A model generated the notes under the pieces. It worked only from the letters and a program-made list of their open reading frames with translations, ran no database searches and was not told where the DNA came from. From CAZJBS01 sp964544475 (GTDB lineage Bacteria > CLD3 > SB21): a stretch of DNA of 64,000 nt. Positions 43,894 to 52,876 of the stretch are shown here, piece after piece. Within the stretch, counting starts at the first letter, position 1. Each line of letters starts with the position of its first letter. The stretch spans positions 186,001-250,000 of the forward strand of contig CAZJBS010000002.1 of NCBI GenBank assembly GCA_964544475.1. The letters run 5' to 3'. The translations under genes were made by a program, and so were the position numbers.

Positions 43894-44922
43894 TCAACTA
43901 AACATCGACATGACGATCGCCGTGAGTATCACATTGCCGAGCGACAGGGGGATCAGCTTCTTCCAGCCGAAGTGCATCAACTGATCGTAACGGAATCTCG
44001 GAAGGGTCCAGCGGACCCACACGTAAAAGAACATGAGAAACGCCACTTTGAAAACGAACGCTCCGATCTGGATGATCTGCATGGTCAGCGGCTCCAGGCC
44101 CATAGAGGACAGAAAAGGCACATGCCAGCCGCCAAGGTACAGGCACGTGATCATGCTGGACGCGGTCAGCATGTTCAGGTATTCGGCCAGGTAAAACATG
44201 CCGAATTTGAGGGAACTGTATTCCGTGTGATAACCGCCGACGAGCTCGGCCTCCGCCTCCGTCAGATCAAAGGGGAGACGGTTGGTTTCCGCAAACGCCG
44301 TCGCTACAAAGATCAGCGCGCCGAGCGGCTGCCAGATGAATCCCCACACGGAGTGATACTGAAAGTTGACGATGTCTTCAAGGCGCAACGAGCCGGCGAC
44401 AAGGACCAGGCCCAGGATGGACAATCCCATCGGCAGTTCGTAGCTGATCATCTGGGCCGCGGAACGCAAACCACCAAGGAGCGAGTATTTGTTATTGGAG
44501 GCCCAGGCGCCAAACGTCATGCCGTAGACGGTCAGCGACGAAATGGCCAGGACGAACAGAATACCGATGTTCGTCTTTCCAACCTGGACATAAAGATTCT
44601 CACCGCCGATGGTCAGCACACCCCACGGAATCACGCCAAAGACGAAGAAGGCGGGGAACACCATGATGCCGGGCGCGAAAATGTAGAGCCACTTGTTGGT
44701 GCGGCTCGGAATGATGTCTTCCTTCGAAAAGATCTTCAACGCGTCGGCAATGGGCTGGATCAGGCCGAAAGGGCCCACGCGATTCGGGCCGACGCGAATC
44801 TGGATCCACGCGCTGACTTTGCGTTCCACCCAGATCATGATGGGCACGGTGGACAGGTAGACCACCAGCAGGCCGAGGATCACCAGATACGGAAACAGGG
44901 TTCTTAGCAGGTCGCTGTCCAT
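43894..44922 (-). CDS. nuoH: NADH-quinone oxidoreductase subunit H
   Basis: 342 residues, eight helices. Signature RVGPNRVGPFGLIQPIADALK, SLTVYGMTFGAWASNNKYSLLG and FAETNRLPFDLTEAEAELVGGYHTEY (acidic loop of the quinone chamber) are all present. Forms the quinone entry and links redox energy to the pumps. 15 bp below nuoG. Confidence 0.97.
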   Translation of the reverse strand: MDSDLLRTLFPYLVILGLLVVYLSTVPIMIWVERKVSAWIQIRVGPNRVGPFGLIQPIADALKIFSKEDIIPSRTNKWLYIFAPGIMVFPAFFVFGVIPWGVLTIGGENLYVQVGKTNIGILFVLAISSLTVYGMTFGAWASNNKYSLLGGLRSAAQMISYELPMGLSILGLVLVAGSLRLEDIVNFQYHSVWGFIWQPLGALIFVATAFAETNRLPFDLTEAEAELVGGYHTEYSSLKFGMFYLAEYLNMLTASSMITCLYLGGWHVPFLSSMGLEPLTMQIIQIGAFVFKVAFLMFFYVWVRWTLPRFRYDQLMHFGWKKLIPLSLGNVILTAIVMSMFS

Positions 44923-44937
44923 GATGGGTTCGTCCGA

Positions 44938-46554
44938 TTAGGAAAACGTTGCAAGTTGTTCATCGACATAGTCAAACCGGGGGTACAGTTTTTCCATCGC
45001 GGCCGACCGGAAGGCCGGCACATTATCGATCATCTCTTTGGTGACATCGGCGACGCTCTCATAGCTCCAGGTGTGACCCAGCGCTTCCGCCAGGTCATTG
45101 ACGATCTGCCAGGCGGCCCGGGATTCGCCGGCTGGTTGAATGGCCCTGTTAAATTTCTGCACCAGGCCGTCCTTGTTAGTGTAGGTGCCGCTGCTTTCCG
45201 TGAACACCGCCTTGGGCAACAAAATATCGGCCGCCACGGTCACCGCGTCTTCAAACGTACCGAGGACGATGAGGCATGCCGGCTTTGTGCCCAACGCAAC
45301 GTTTTCCGTTCCCAGCAGGACGACGACGGAGGCGTCACCGAGGGATTTCACCAGCGTGGACGTTTTGAGACCGCTCGTTTCTTTCGCACCCGGGACATTC
45401 GGCGCTTTTTCTGATTCAATGGTAAATGGATGGCGATTCTTTTCGGTCTTAAACATGTGCGTGTCGCCGACTATCGGGTCGCTGACATCCATCCTGGCTC
45501 CCAGGGCTTTGGCCAGCTTTGCCAGCAGATAGTTCTCTTCATTAGAGGCGTAGGGGCTCGCGACGAAAAGCGCCCGGGACGGATTGCCCTTCAGGCATTC
45601 CGCGGCGGCGGCGATGGCGTCGGTCCATGACGGTTCGGCTGGTTTTCCGTCGCGGAGGACCGCCGGCGCCACGATTCGTTTTTTCTTTTCCGTGCCTTCC
45701 AGAAGGTACCGGCCATCGTCACAGATCCACCACTGGTTGACGGCCATGTTTTCGCGCGGACGAATGCGGTACACCTGGTCCACGAGCGGTTCGAGATTGA
45801 GCTTCTGATGCTTCATCGTATCCAATACCGTATTGCAGCCTTTGCTGCAACCCGGGCAGATGCTGTCCGTCTGGACATAATTCCAGACGCGGCCTTCGAA
45901 TTTTTCGTGCTTGTCGATCAGGCAGCCCACCGGGCAGAGATCGACGACATTGCCCATCATCTTATTATCCAATGGACGGCCGGGCGCGGTCTCAATCTCG
46001 GCATGCCAGCCGCGATGCACCACCTTGAGTTCTTCTGTGCCTGTGATTTCCTCCGTGAAGCGCACACAACGGCTGCACATGATGCAACGGGAGGTGTAGA
46101 GAAATATCGACGGCCCAAGGTCTTTGCGGGGCGGCACGCGTTTCGTATCCACCAGACGCGAGGCGTCATAGCCGTGTTCAAACGAATAATCCTGCAGTTT
46201 GCATTCGCCGGCCTTGTCGCAAATGGGGCAGTCGATCGGGTGATTGAGGAGCAGGAATTCCAACACACTGGCGCGGGCAGTTTTTACTTTGTCATTCTCA
46301 GTGAAGATAATGGCGTCGTATTTGTCTTCCAGCTTCTTTCCGGCGGGCAGTTCGCCGACCGTGGTCGAACACGCCGGCACCAGTTTCGGAGCTCCCACCA
46401 TGTCCACAAGACACATGCGGCAGCTGGCCACCACCTTCATGCCCGGGTGATAGCAGTAGAAAGGAATATCGATGCCATGCCGTTTGGCCGCATCGATCAG
46501 CGGCTCGCCTTTCCCGATTTCAATGTCCTGGCCGTTGATTTTGATTAAAGGCAT
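44938..46554 (-). CDS. nuoG: NADH-quinone oxidoreductase subunit G, short form
   Basis: 538 residues against ~908 in E. coli. The 2Fe-2S site uses C34, C45, C48 and C62. The N5 site has H105, C109, C112 and C118 (HPIDCPICDKAGEC). The N4 site has C157-x2-C160-x2-C163 and C207-PVG-C211. A further CPGCSKGC group at 233-240 starts the molybdopterin-oxidoreductase-like part, which is cut short compared with long forms; ends in a normal stop with nuoH 15 bp on. Short NuoG is known in several lineages, so this need not be damage. 130 bp below the lipoprotein gene. Confidence 0.95.
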   Translation of the reverse strand: MPLIKINGQDIEIGKGEPLIDAAKRHGIDIPFYCYHPGMKVVASCRMCLVDMVGAPKLVPACSTTVGELPAGKKLEDKYDAIIFTENDKVKTARASVLEFLLLNHPIDCPICDKAGECKLQDYSFEHGYDASRLVDTKRVPPRKDLGPSIFLYTSRCIMCSRCVRFTEEITGTEELKVVHRGWHAEIETAPGRPLDNKMMGNVVDLCPVGCLIDKHEKFEGRVWNYVQTDSICPGCSKGCNTVLDTMKHQKLNLEPLVDQVYRIRPRENMAVNQWWICDDGRYLLEGTEKKKRIVAPAVLRDGKPAEPSWTDAIAAAAECLKGNPSRALFVASPYASNEENYLLAKLAKALGARMDVSDPIVGDTHMFKTEKNRHPFTIESEKAPNVPGAKETSGLKTSTLVKSLGDASVVVLLGTENVALGTKPACLIVLGTFEDAVTVAADILLPKAVFTESSGTYTNKDGLVQKFNRAIQPAGESRAAWQIVNDLAEALGHTWSYESVADVTKEMIDNVPAFRSAAMEKLYPRFDYVDEQLATFS

Positions 46555-46684
46555 ATCGGTTTCCCTGTTTGTCTTGACCGGTGTCTTCGGTTTTTCTTAA
46601 ACATCATATTCTGAATATATCGATTCCTGGAACTGGTTCGGCCGTGCCATTCACCAAAAAAAAGCCGGAACGATACGCACAATA

Positions 46685-47710
46685 CTAAGGCCTTGCCAAT
46701 TCAATAGTCTGCACATTGCCATGACATTCTTTGGCATATCCGATCATTCGCGATCTGTCGCTCTGCATGACCATGTAAATGAACGGCGGGCACTCGCCTT
46801 CACCCGGGTGTCCGGTGAATACATTGCCGGTCAGGGTTCCGATGACAGTTCCGGATTCGCTCCGGGTCGGAAAATTCACGGTGCCGGTCACCGCCGAACC
46901 ATCCTGCGTGAGGTTAAGGGTCATCGTATACACTTCAGAAGAGTCTCTCAAAGTTCCTGTCCATTGACCTGCCACTGAAAATTGTCCTTCATGTTCGCGT
47001 GATAATTTCGTCGTGATCGCCTGGTTTCCACAATTGGCCGACATCGTCAGGGTGCCATCCATTTGTTCGGCTTTGTGGGTCAGGCTGATGTCAAACGTCG
47101 CGTCGCATTCCGTATAATGACCGGTCATTTCAAAGCCCGATTGGGTCACGGTGCCGCTCACGGTGCCCGAATCACCTTCCGTCGCGGTGATGACTCTGGA
47201 AATTCCGGCGAATTCATGGCCGGTCTGATTGACGGTGACGTAAACGCCTCCGGTCTCCGTGGGCGAGAAAAAGACGCCGCTCCATGTGCCCGACACGTCT
47301 TCGCCCTGGTGCGCCACAATCGTGCCCACATCTTCGCACTCGCCGTCACCGGAGTACGCCATGGTCAAGACCAGGTTGATCGTGTCCAGCGTGGCTGTGA
47401 AAGAGGTTCCGCATCCCCGGTCCGATGCAAAAACGCCTTCCATGACGCCGTCCACCCATTGGCCGGATACGCTGCCGCCGTCGACGCCGTAGCGGCCGAT
47501 GGCGGTGTACGACCCTTGGAATGAAGACGAACTCTGCGTGAAGTCCATCCGGATGATCCCGGAGTCCGCGACGCCGACATATCGGCCGGACCAGACGCCG
47601 AGCAGCAACGAACTGCCTTCGTCGTCATCGCCGCATCCGGATACGCCGGCCAGGAACACTATTGTCAAAGAACATAAGATCAGAACAACATTTCGGTTGA
47701 TGGTCTTCAT
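46685..47710 (-). CDS. Repeat-containing lipoprotein inside the nuo cluster
   Basis: 341 residues. Signal with lipobox-like VSGC (Cys26), then GDDDEGS. The mature part has three similar beta segments, each starting with W-S/T-G and T/S-G-x-V-x-G strands (VWSGRYVGVADSG, TWSGVFFSPTETGG, QWTGTLRDSSEVY), suggesting three lipocalin-like or small barrel repeats. No known complex I subunit looks like this. GGAGG lies before the ATG. It sits 50 bp after nuoF and 130 bp before nuoG. A role in complex I is only suggested by position. Confidence 0.75.
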   Translation of the reverse strand: MKTINRNVVLILCSLTIVFLAGVSGCGDDDEGSSLLLGVWSGRYVGVADSGIIRMDFTQSSSSFQGSYTAIGRYGVDGGSVSGQWVDGVMEGVFASDRGCGTSFTATLDTINLVLTMAYSGDGECEDVGTIVAHQGEDVSGTWSGVFFSPTETGGVYVTVNQTGHEFAGISRVITATEGDSGTVSGTVTQSGFEMTGHYTECDATFDISLTHKAEQMDGTLTMSANCGNQAITTKLSREHEGQFSVAGQWTGTLRDSSEVYTMTLNLTQDGSAVTGTVNFPTRSESGTVIGTLTGNVFTGHPGEGECPPFIYMVMQSDRSRMIGYAKECHGNVQTIELARP

Positions 47711-47760
47711 GGCAACCTCCTTTTGGGTGAAGGGCCGCCCGGGCGCTCACATCCCCGTCA

Positions 47761-49074
47761 TCAGTTCCATTCGTGGGGGATGCTGACCATGCACTTCTTA
47801 TGCGTTACATGGTACTCGAACTCCTCGCGGAACTTGTTGACAAAGCTCTGTCCGTTGAGATCGCCGCCCTTGTTGCGGTCCGGCAATCCGGCGACGGGCC
47901 ATGCGGCCGCATCGCCAAGTGGACAGATGGTTCGTCCCGCGATGTTGTTCGCGGTCTCCAGCAGGAGACCGATGTCTTCCATTCGGCCGCGTCCGGTTTC
48001 CAAACGGCCCAGTATCATTTCAAGCCAATGGGTACCTTCCCGGCACGGCGTGCATTGGCCACACGACTCGTGCGAATAGAATTTCAAAAGATTCCACAAC
48101 GCATTCACCATGCATGTGGTGTCGTCCATCACGATACATCCGGCGGAACCGAGCGCGGAACCGACCCTGGCCAGGGCGTCAAAATCCATCGCCACGTCGA
48201 TTTCATTGGCCGTCAATACAGGCACCGACGATCCTCCCGGGATCACCGCCTTCAGTTTGCGGCCTTTGGGAATACCCCGGCAGAAGGCGTCGCCGTAAAT
48301 CAGGTCCTTCAGGTTCGTGCCAAGGCGGGCTTCATACGTGCCCGGCCGGTTGAGATGTCCGCTCATGCAATATAGTTTCGGTTCATGATCTTTCCACCAG
48401 GGCACGCCACGATTGATCAGGTGAACCGGCGCCACCAGCGTCTCCACGTTATTGACGATGGTCGGGCATCCGAAGACGCCGTAGACGGCGGGGAAAGGCG
48501 GTTTGATGCGCGGCCAGCCGCGTTTACCTTCCAGCGATTCGATCAGGCCGGTTTCTTCGCCGCAGATATAGGCCCCCGCGCCGCGATGCACCGTGATGTC
48601 GAGATCAAATCCCGAACCGAGTATGTTCTTGCCGAGATAACCCTTGTCGTAAGCCTCCCCGATGGCCTTGTGGAGGACCTGGGCAGGCCGCACGTATTCG
48701 CCGCGAATATAGATATAACAGGTATGCGCCTGGATCGCAAATGACGAAATGACCAGCCCTTCAATCACCTGGTGAGGATCGTGTTCCATGAGGACACGGT
48801 CCTTGAAGGTGCCGGGCTCCGATTCGTCCGCGTTGCAGAGCAGGTACCGTGGTTTGGGATTGTCTTTTGGAAGAAAACTCCATTTCATGCCGGTCGGAAA
48901 CCCCGCGCCGCCGCGGCCCCGCACGCCGGAATCCTTCATCATCTGGATCAAAGCTTCCGGCGTCATCTTCAATGCCTTCGGCAACGCCTGGTACCCGCCG
49001 CTTTTCAGGTACACGTCGATATGCTGGGAATTCTCAACCCCCACCTGTTTCGTCAATACCATCTCAGCCGCCAT
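47761..49074 (-). CDS. nuoF: NADH-quinone oxidoreductase subunit F
   Basis: 437 residues, normal size. NADH/FMN site: RGRGGAGFPTGMKWSFLP and CNADESEPGTFKDR; AGAYICGEETGLIESLEGKRG; the N3 4Fe-4S cluster at SCGQCTPCREG with the fourth cysteine in ICPLGDAAAW. Accepts electrons from NADH. The start is 5 bp past the nuoE stop. Confidence 0.97.
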   Translation of the reverse strand: MAAEMVLTKQVGVENSQHIDVYLKSGGYQALPKALKMTPEALIQMMKDSGVRGRGGAGFPTGMKWSFLPKDNPKPRYLLCNADESEPGTFKDRVLMEHDPHQVIEGLVISSFAIQAHTCYIYIRGEYVRPAQVLHKAIGEAYDKGYLGKNILGSGFDLDITVHRGAGAYICGEETGLIESLEGKRGWPRIKPPFPAVYGVFGCPTIVNNVETLVAPVHLINRGVPWWKDHEPKLYCMSGHLNRPGTYEARLGTNLKDLIYGDAFCRGIPKGRKLKAVIPGGSSVPVLTANEIDVAMDFDALARVGSALGSAGCIVMDDTTCMVNALWNLLKFYSHESCGQCTPCREGTHWLEMILGRLETGRGRMEDIGLLLETANNIAGRTICPLGDAAAWPVAGLPDRNKGGDLNGQSFVNKFREEFEYHVTHKKCMVSIPHEWN

Positions 49075-49079
49075 GCGAA

Positions 49080-49562
49080 TTACCCTTTTTTCCAGTTCTC
49101 GATCAATTGATCAATTCCGGCCTTCGTCAGATTCTCATAGTAGTCGTCGTTCACCTGCATCATGGGGGCCGTACCGCACGAACCGAGGCACTCGACGCGC
49201 ATGATCGAGAATCGTCCGTCCGGGGAGGGTCCGGCGTCGCATTTCACCCCGCATTTTTGTTCCAGGTATTCGACCACCTGCGAGGCTCCGCGAACGGCGC
49301 ACGACAGCGTGTGGCACACCTGGATATGATACCGGCCAACCGGCTTCTCATAGAACATCGTGTAGAAACTCACGACGTCCTGCACCCGGTTGATGGGCAC
49401 GCCGAGTGTGCGACCCACGAGTTCCATGACCTCCGGTGAAATGTACCCGAATTGTTTTTGTGCCAGGTGCAGCACCGGCAACATGGCGGCTTCCTTGCGG
49501 GGATAACGGGAGACGGTCCAGTCGACCTGGGACTTGATCTCCGGATTGAATTCTAGTGCCAT
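49080..49562 (-). CDS. nuoE: NADH-quinone oxidoreductase subunit E
   Basis: 160 residues. Thioredoxin-like 2Fe-2S (N1a) protein: the two first cysteines in VCHTLSCAVRG and the second pair in ECLGSCGTAP. The N-terminal helical part has LHLAQKQFGYISPEVMELV. Close to the E. coli length of 166. 21 bp after the exported helical protein gene. Confidence 0.96.
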   Translation of the reverse strand: MALEFNPEIKSQVDWTVSRYPRKEAAMLPVLHLAQKQFGYISPEVMELVGRTLGVPINRVQDVVSFYTMFYEKPVGRYHIQVCHTLSCAVRGASQVVEYLEQKCGVKCDAGPSPDGRFSIMRVECLGSCGTAPMMQVNDDYYENLTKAGIDQLIENWKKG

Positions 49563-49583
49563 ACGTCCGATTTCAACTCCGTG

Positions 49584-50258
49584 CTAAGATCCGAGCGCCT
49601 GCGCCAGCGCATTCAGAACCATGATCATTTCCGTGACATTGAGGGCCAACACCGGGGCTTCATTCCGGATGGCTTCCAGGTTGCTTTTGCCGTCGGCCAC
49701 CTTGTCGAGGACTTTCGGCAATTTTGCTTTCTGAAGTCCGGTCATCTCGGCCGTCAGTTTGTCAGGAAGGGCCGCCGCCTCCGTGATGAGGGTCGCCGCG
49801 TCCTCCGGAAGTTTGGCCAGGGCTCCGGACATGGCCGTGAAATCACTGACGAATGCCGTGATCGAATTCTTGACCGCCGCATCCTTGATGTCCTTCAGCG
49901 CGGCGGCCTTGTCGCCGATCAGCTTTTTGAGTTCGGTCACTTCAACGGAGGCCGGAACGGTTCCGGCGTCTTTGGCCGTCATCAAGACGGTGGCGACATC
50001 CTTGCCGATCACATCCGACGGGCGCGTCACGAGCATGTAGGCGAACACTTTGACGTCGTCGTAACTCCGGTTGAACTTTCGCATCTCTCGTCCGAGTTCA
50101 AAGGCGGCCTTGAGAAAGGCATCCGCGGACGTCCCGGTTTTTTCAAATTTCTCTTCTTTTTCCTTTTTTCCCTTCTTCCCGTCCTGGGCTTCCACCGGCA
50201 GGGCGACGACGGCCCACATCAGCGCGGCCATCCACGACACGGTCACTAACGATTTCAT
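49584..50258 (-). CDS. Exported helical protein inside the nuo cluster
   Basis: 224 residues: a signal peptide ending in VEAQ, a lysine-rich segment (DGKKGKKEKEEKFEK), then an almost entirely helical, alanine-rich region with no cysteines (LKKLIGDKAAALKDIKDA, LPEDAATLITEAAALPDKL). GGAGG precedes the ATG. It is 22 bp after nuoD and 21 bp before nuoE. Not a known complex I subunit. It may be carried along, or act on the periplasmic side. No family recognised. Confidence 0.72.
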   Translation of the reverse strand: MKSLVTVSWMAALMWAVVALPVEAQDGKKGKKEKEEKFEKTGTSADAFLKAAFELGREMRKFNRSYDDVKVFAYMLVTRPSDVIGKDVATVLMTAKDAGTVPASVEVTELKKLIGDKAAALKDIKDAAVKNSITAFVSDFTAMSGALAKLPEDAATLITEAAALPDKLTAEMTGLQKAKLPKVLDKVADGKSNLEAIRNEAPVLALNVTEMIMVLNALAQALGS

Positions 50259-50280
50259 AACGGCCTCCTAATTGGATGAA

Positions 50281-51594
50281 CTAACGGTCGCATTCGCCGG
50301 CGATCACGTTGAGACTGCCCAACAGCGCCACCGCATCGCCAACGAGGTAGCCCGGTGCCAGGTGAGCCATCGCCGCAAAATGCATCAAGGACGGCGGACG
50401 CACGCGCACTTTGTACGGCACGCCTTCGCCGTTGCTGACAAGGTACCATCCCAATTCGCCGTTGGGCGCCTCGGTGGCATCGTACACTTCGCCAACCGGC
50501 ATTTTGATGCCGTGCTGGTCCATGATCAATTTGAAATGGTGGATAAGACCTTCGATGCTGCCGTACACTTTGCTCTTGTCGGGAAGGCGGATCGTATGAT
50601 CGTCCACGTCCACCGGGCCCTTGGTCATTTGTTTCAGGCATTGTTCGATGATCCGCACGCTCTGTTTCATTTCCTCCATCCGCACGAGATACCGTTCGAA
50701 GACGTCACCTTCGGTCCCTACGGGCACATCGAAATCCACGCGATCGTAAATCAGGTACGGTTCGTCCTTGCGTACGTCGTAGGGAACGCCGGAGGCCCGC
50801 AGGGCGGGACCGGTCAGGCCAAGACTGATTGCATTGGCGGCATCCACCGTGCCGACCTTCATGGTGCGATCCTGGAAAATCTTGTTCTTGTTCAACAAAC
50901 CTTCGATTTCATCAAATACCGTGGCCTTGAATTGACGGATGAATTCGGACAGTTGCTGCTCATGGCCTTCGGGAAAATCCCGCAGCACACCGCCGATACG
51001 CGTATAGCTGGTTGTCAGGCGCGACCCGGTTGAGACTTCAAAAAGGTCATAAATCAGTTCCCGTTGTTTGAATCCGTACAGGAACACCGTGAAAGCGCCC
51101 AGGTCCAATGCGTGAGTACCGATGCACACCAGGTGGTCGGCGATCCGGGAAAGCTCCGCCTGGATGACCCGGATGTACTGCGCCCGAAGCGGCACTTCGA
51201 TGCCCAGCAGCTTCTCGGCGGCGCAGGCGAATCCGACGTTATTGGACAGCGGGGACAGGTAGTTCATCCGGTCGGTCACCGCGATGAACTGGTTGAAGGT
51301 GTGATATTCGGCCAGTTTTTCGAAACCGGTGTGCAGATAGCCCGGCCGGGGATCAAGTTTGACAATGGTCTCGCCGGAAAGCTCCATGAGCATGCGCAGA
51401 GTGCCGTGGGTGGCCGGGTGCTGCGGGCCGAAATTGAGGGTCATCGTATCGGTCTTTTGCCACGCCTGCGTCGTTTCCTCATCGTCTTCGCCGATCAGCA
51501 GGGCCCGCCGGCGTTCCTTCAGCTTGCGCTTCAATTCCTCCGACGTGGAAGCCGAAAGGTCATTCACCGTTTTTTCAGACTGTTCGACCGTCAT
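50281..51594 (-). CDS. nuoD: NADH-quinone oxidoreductase subunit D
   Basis: 437 residues. The 49-kDa hydrogenase-like subunit: FGPQHPATHGTLRM with the quinone-site histidine, DPRPGYLHTGFEKLAE, and SNGEGVPYKVRVRPPS near the end. Separate from NuoC, unlike E. coli where they are fused. It has a ~45-residue charged N-terminal extension (KRKLKERRRALLIGEDDEET) before the usual start of the fold. 63 bp below nuoC. Confidence 0.96.
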   Translation of the reverse strand: MTVEQSEKTVNDLSASTSEELKRKLKERRRALLIGEDDEETTQAWQKTDTMTLNFGPQHPATHGTLRMLMELSGETIVKLDPRPGYLHTGFEKLAEYHTFNQFIAVTDRMNYLSPLSNNVGFACAAEKLLGIEVPLRAQYIRVIQAELSRIADHLVCIGTHALDLGAFTVFLYGFKQRELIYDLFEVSTGSRLTTSYTRIGGVLRDFPEGHEQQLSEFIRQFKATVFDEIEGLLNKNKIFQDRTMKVGTVDAANAISLGLTGPALRASGVPYDVRKDEPYLIYDRVDFDVPVGTEGDVFERYLVRMEEMKQSVRIIEQCLKQMTKGPVDVDDHTIRLPDKSKVYGSIEGLIHHFKLIMDQHGIKMPVGEVYDATEAPNGELGWYLVSNGEGVPYKVRVRPPSLMHFAAMAHLAPGYLVGDAVALLGSLNVIAGECDR

Positions 51595-51657
51595 ACGCCA
51601 AACCTTTCTTGATCAATCGATACCAGGCTTGCCATTCGCACCAACCAGGTCATGCGC

Positions 51658-52170
51658 TCAGGATCCCTCCGGCAGGACGACGTCGCGCTCCCCGCGGCCG
51701 CGCAAGGGATAATCTTTGCGTAACGGGTACGCCGTGAACGTCTCGGGCGTCAGCAGTCTCCTCAGATCGGGGTGCCCTTCGAACGTCACGCCGTACATTT
51801 CATAAGCTTCGCGTTCCATCCAGTTGGCGGATTTCCACAAGGCGTGTATGCTCGCGATCGTGCAATCTTTTTCGGTAATGGGCGCCTTGATGCGGACGCG
51901 TCTTCCATGCGTCATGGATCGCAGATGATAAACCGCCATGAAGCGCGGGCTTTTTTCCATCTTCAAGCGGTCGACCACCGTGAGATCGGTCAGCATCGTG
52001 TAGGCCAGGGCGGCCTCGTCGCGCAGGAACTGCAGGACGTCCACAATCCGTTCTTTTTGCACCGTGACGGTGAGTTCATTGCGAAACACCTCCGTCTTGA
52101 GGATGCTCTCCCCAAACCGTGATTTCAGGTGATCCACCGTGGGATTGTGGTCGAGAATGTCACGAGCCAT
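51658..52170 (-). CDS. nuoC: NADH-quinone oxidoreductase subunit C
   Basis: 170 residues. The 30-kDa-subunit signature WMEREAYEMYGVTFEGHPDLRR and LRKDYPLRG lies near the C-terminus. It lies only 15 bp below nuoA; in most clusters nuoB sits here. The product is clearly NuoC, with none of the NuoB cysteines. Confidence 0.95.
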   Translation of the reverse strand: MARDILDHNPTVDHLKSRFGESILKTEVFRNELTVTVQKERIVDVLQFLRDEAALAYTMLTDLTVVDRLKMEKSPRFMAVYHLRSMTHGRRVRIKAPITEKDCTIASIHALWKSANWMEREAYEMYGVTFEGHPDLRRLLTPETFTAYPLRKDYPLRGRGERDVVLPEGS

Positions 52171-52185
52171 GGGTTTCTCCGGATG

Positions 52186-52590
52186 TTATTCCCATTCCAA
52201 AGCGCCTTTTTTCCATGCGTAGGCATAGCCCACCAGCAAAATGGCGATGAAAACAAGGCCTTCGACCAATAAGAACGGTCCGGCCGTTATCCATTTTTTG
52301 TAAATCACCGCCCAGGGATACATGAAGACGATTTCAATGTCAAAGAGGATGAAAAGCATTGCAATGATATAGAACTTGACGGTGAACCGGGGATGCGCGT
52401 CGCCCACGGGCGGCATGCCGGATTCATAAACATCCAGCTTGCGCGCATTGGGTTTGCGCGGACCGATCATATGGGTGAGGACCAGAAAGGCAATCGGCAA
52501 AAGTAACGCCACACCGAACAGGGCCAGAATGGGCAGGTAGTGATCTTGAACCGTTTCAAGCAAGCCGCCGGGCAGTCTGAGGATCGTCAT
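52186..52590 (-). CDS. nuoA: NADH-quinone oxidoreductase subunit A
   Basis: 134 residues, three helices. KLDVYESGMPPVGDAHPRFTVKFY is the cysteine-loop region in other NuoA, here with Ser in place of the Cys (ESGM). FILFDIEIVFMYPW holds the conserved acidic residues of helix 2. First gene of the cluster. Confidence 0.96.
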   Translation of the reverse strand: MTILRLPGGLLETVQDHYLPILALFGVALLLPIAFLVLTHMIGPRKPNARKLDVYESGMPPVGDAHPRFTVKFYIIAMLFILFDIEIVFMYPWAVIYKKWITAGPFLLVEGLVFIAILLVGYAYAWKKGALEWE

Positions 52591-52629
52591 GAGGCCTCAC
52601 AGAGAAGCTATGTTATTATTTTCACATAT

Positions 52630-52730
52630 CGGAACCTTGAAAAGCCTGGTTCCGAAATCGTCAGGATACAGGGTTAGAAAAAAGGCGGATTATTTTAATC
52701 TTTTTCATTCCAAAAGGCAATAAGTATTGC
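52630..52730. promoter_or_regulatory. Dyad elements upstream of nuoA
   Basis: Two inverted repeats in the 286-bp space above nuoA: CGGAACC (52630-52636) with GGTTCCG (52648-52654), and the near-palindrome GCAATA-AG-TATTGC (52717-52730). They could be regulator sites or leader hairpins for the nuo transcript. The regulator is unknown. No clear promoter boxes are claimed. Confidence 0.4.
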
Positions 52731-52825
52731 ACCAGGGGGATAAATACTTGCGGCAAAAAGCCGTCTATCCCACTGATTTCAAACTTAGGTTTGGGTTTGG
52801 TTGGGGGTTGAGCGGCGATACGATC

Positions 52826-52861
52826 AAAAAGCGCCCTCTGCCATCCATAGACGGCAGAGGG
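52826..52861 (-). terminator. Rho-independent terminator of the exported-protein operon
   Basis: On the minus strand CCCTCTGCC (52861-52853), 10-base loop, GGCAGAGGG (52842-52834), then CGC and five T (52830-52826). 9-bp perfect stem just after the stop of the 1002-residue gene. Confidence 0.88.
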
Positions 52862-52876
52862 TTGGATGCGGGGAAG

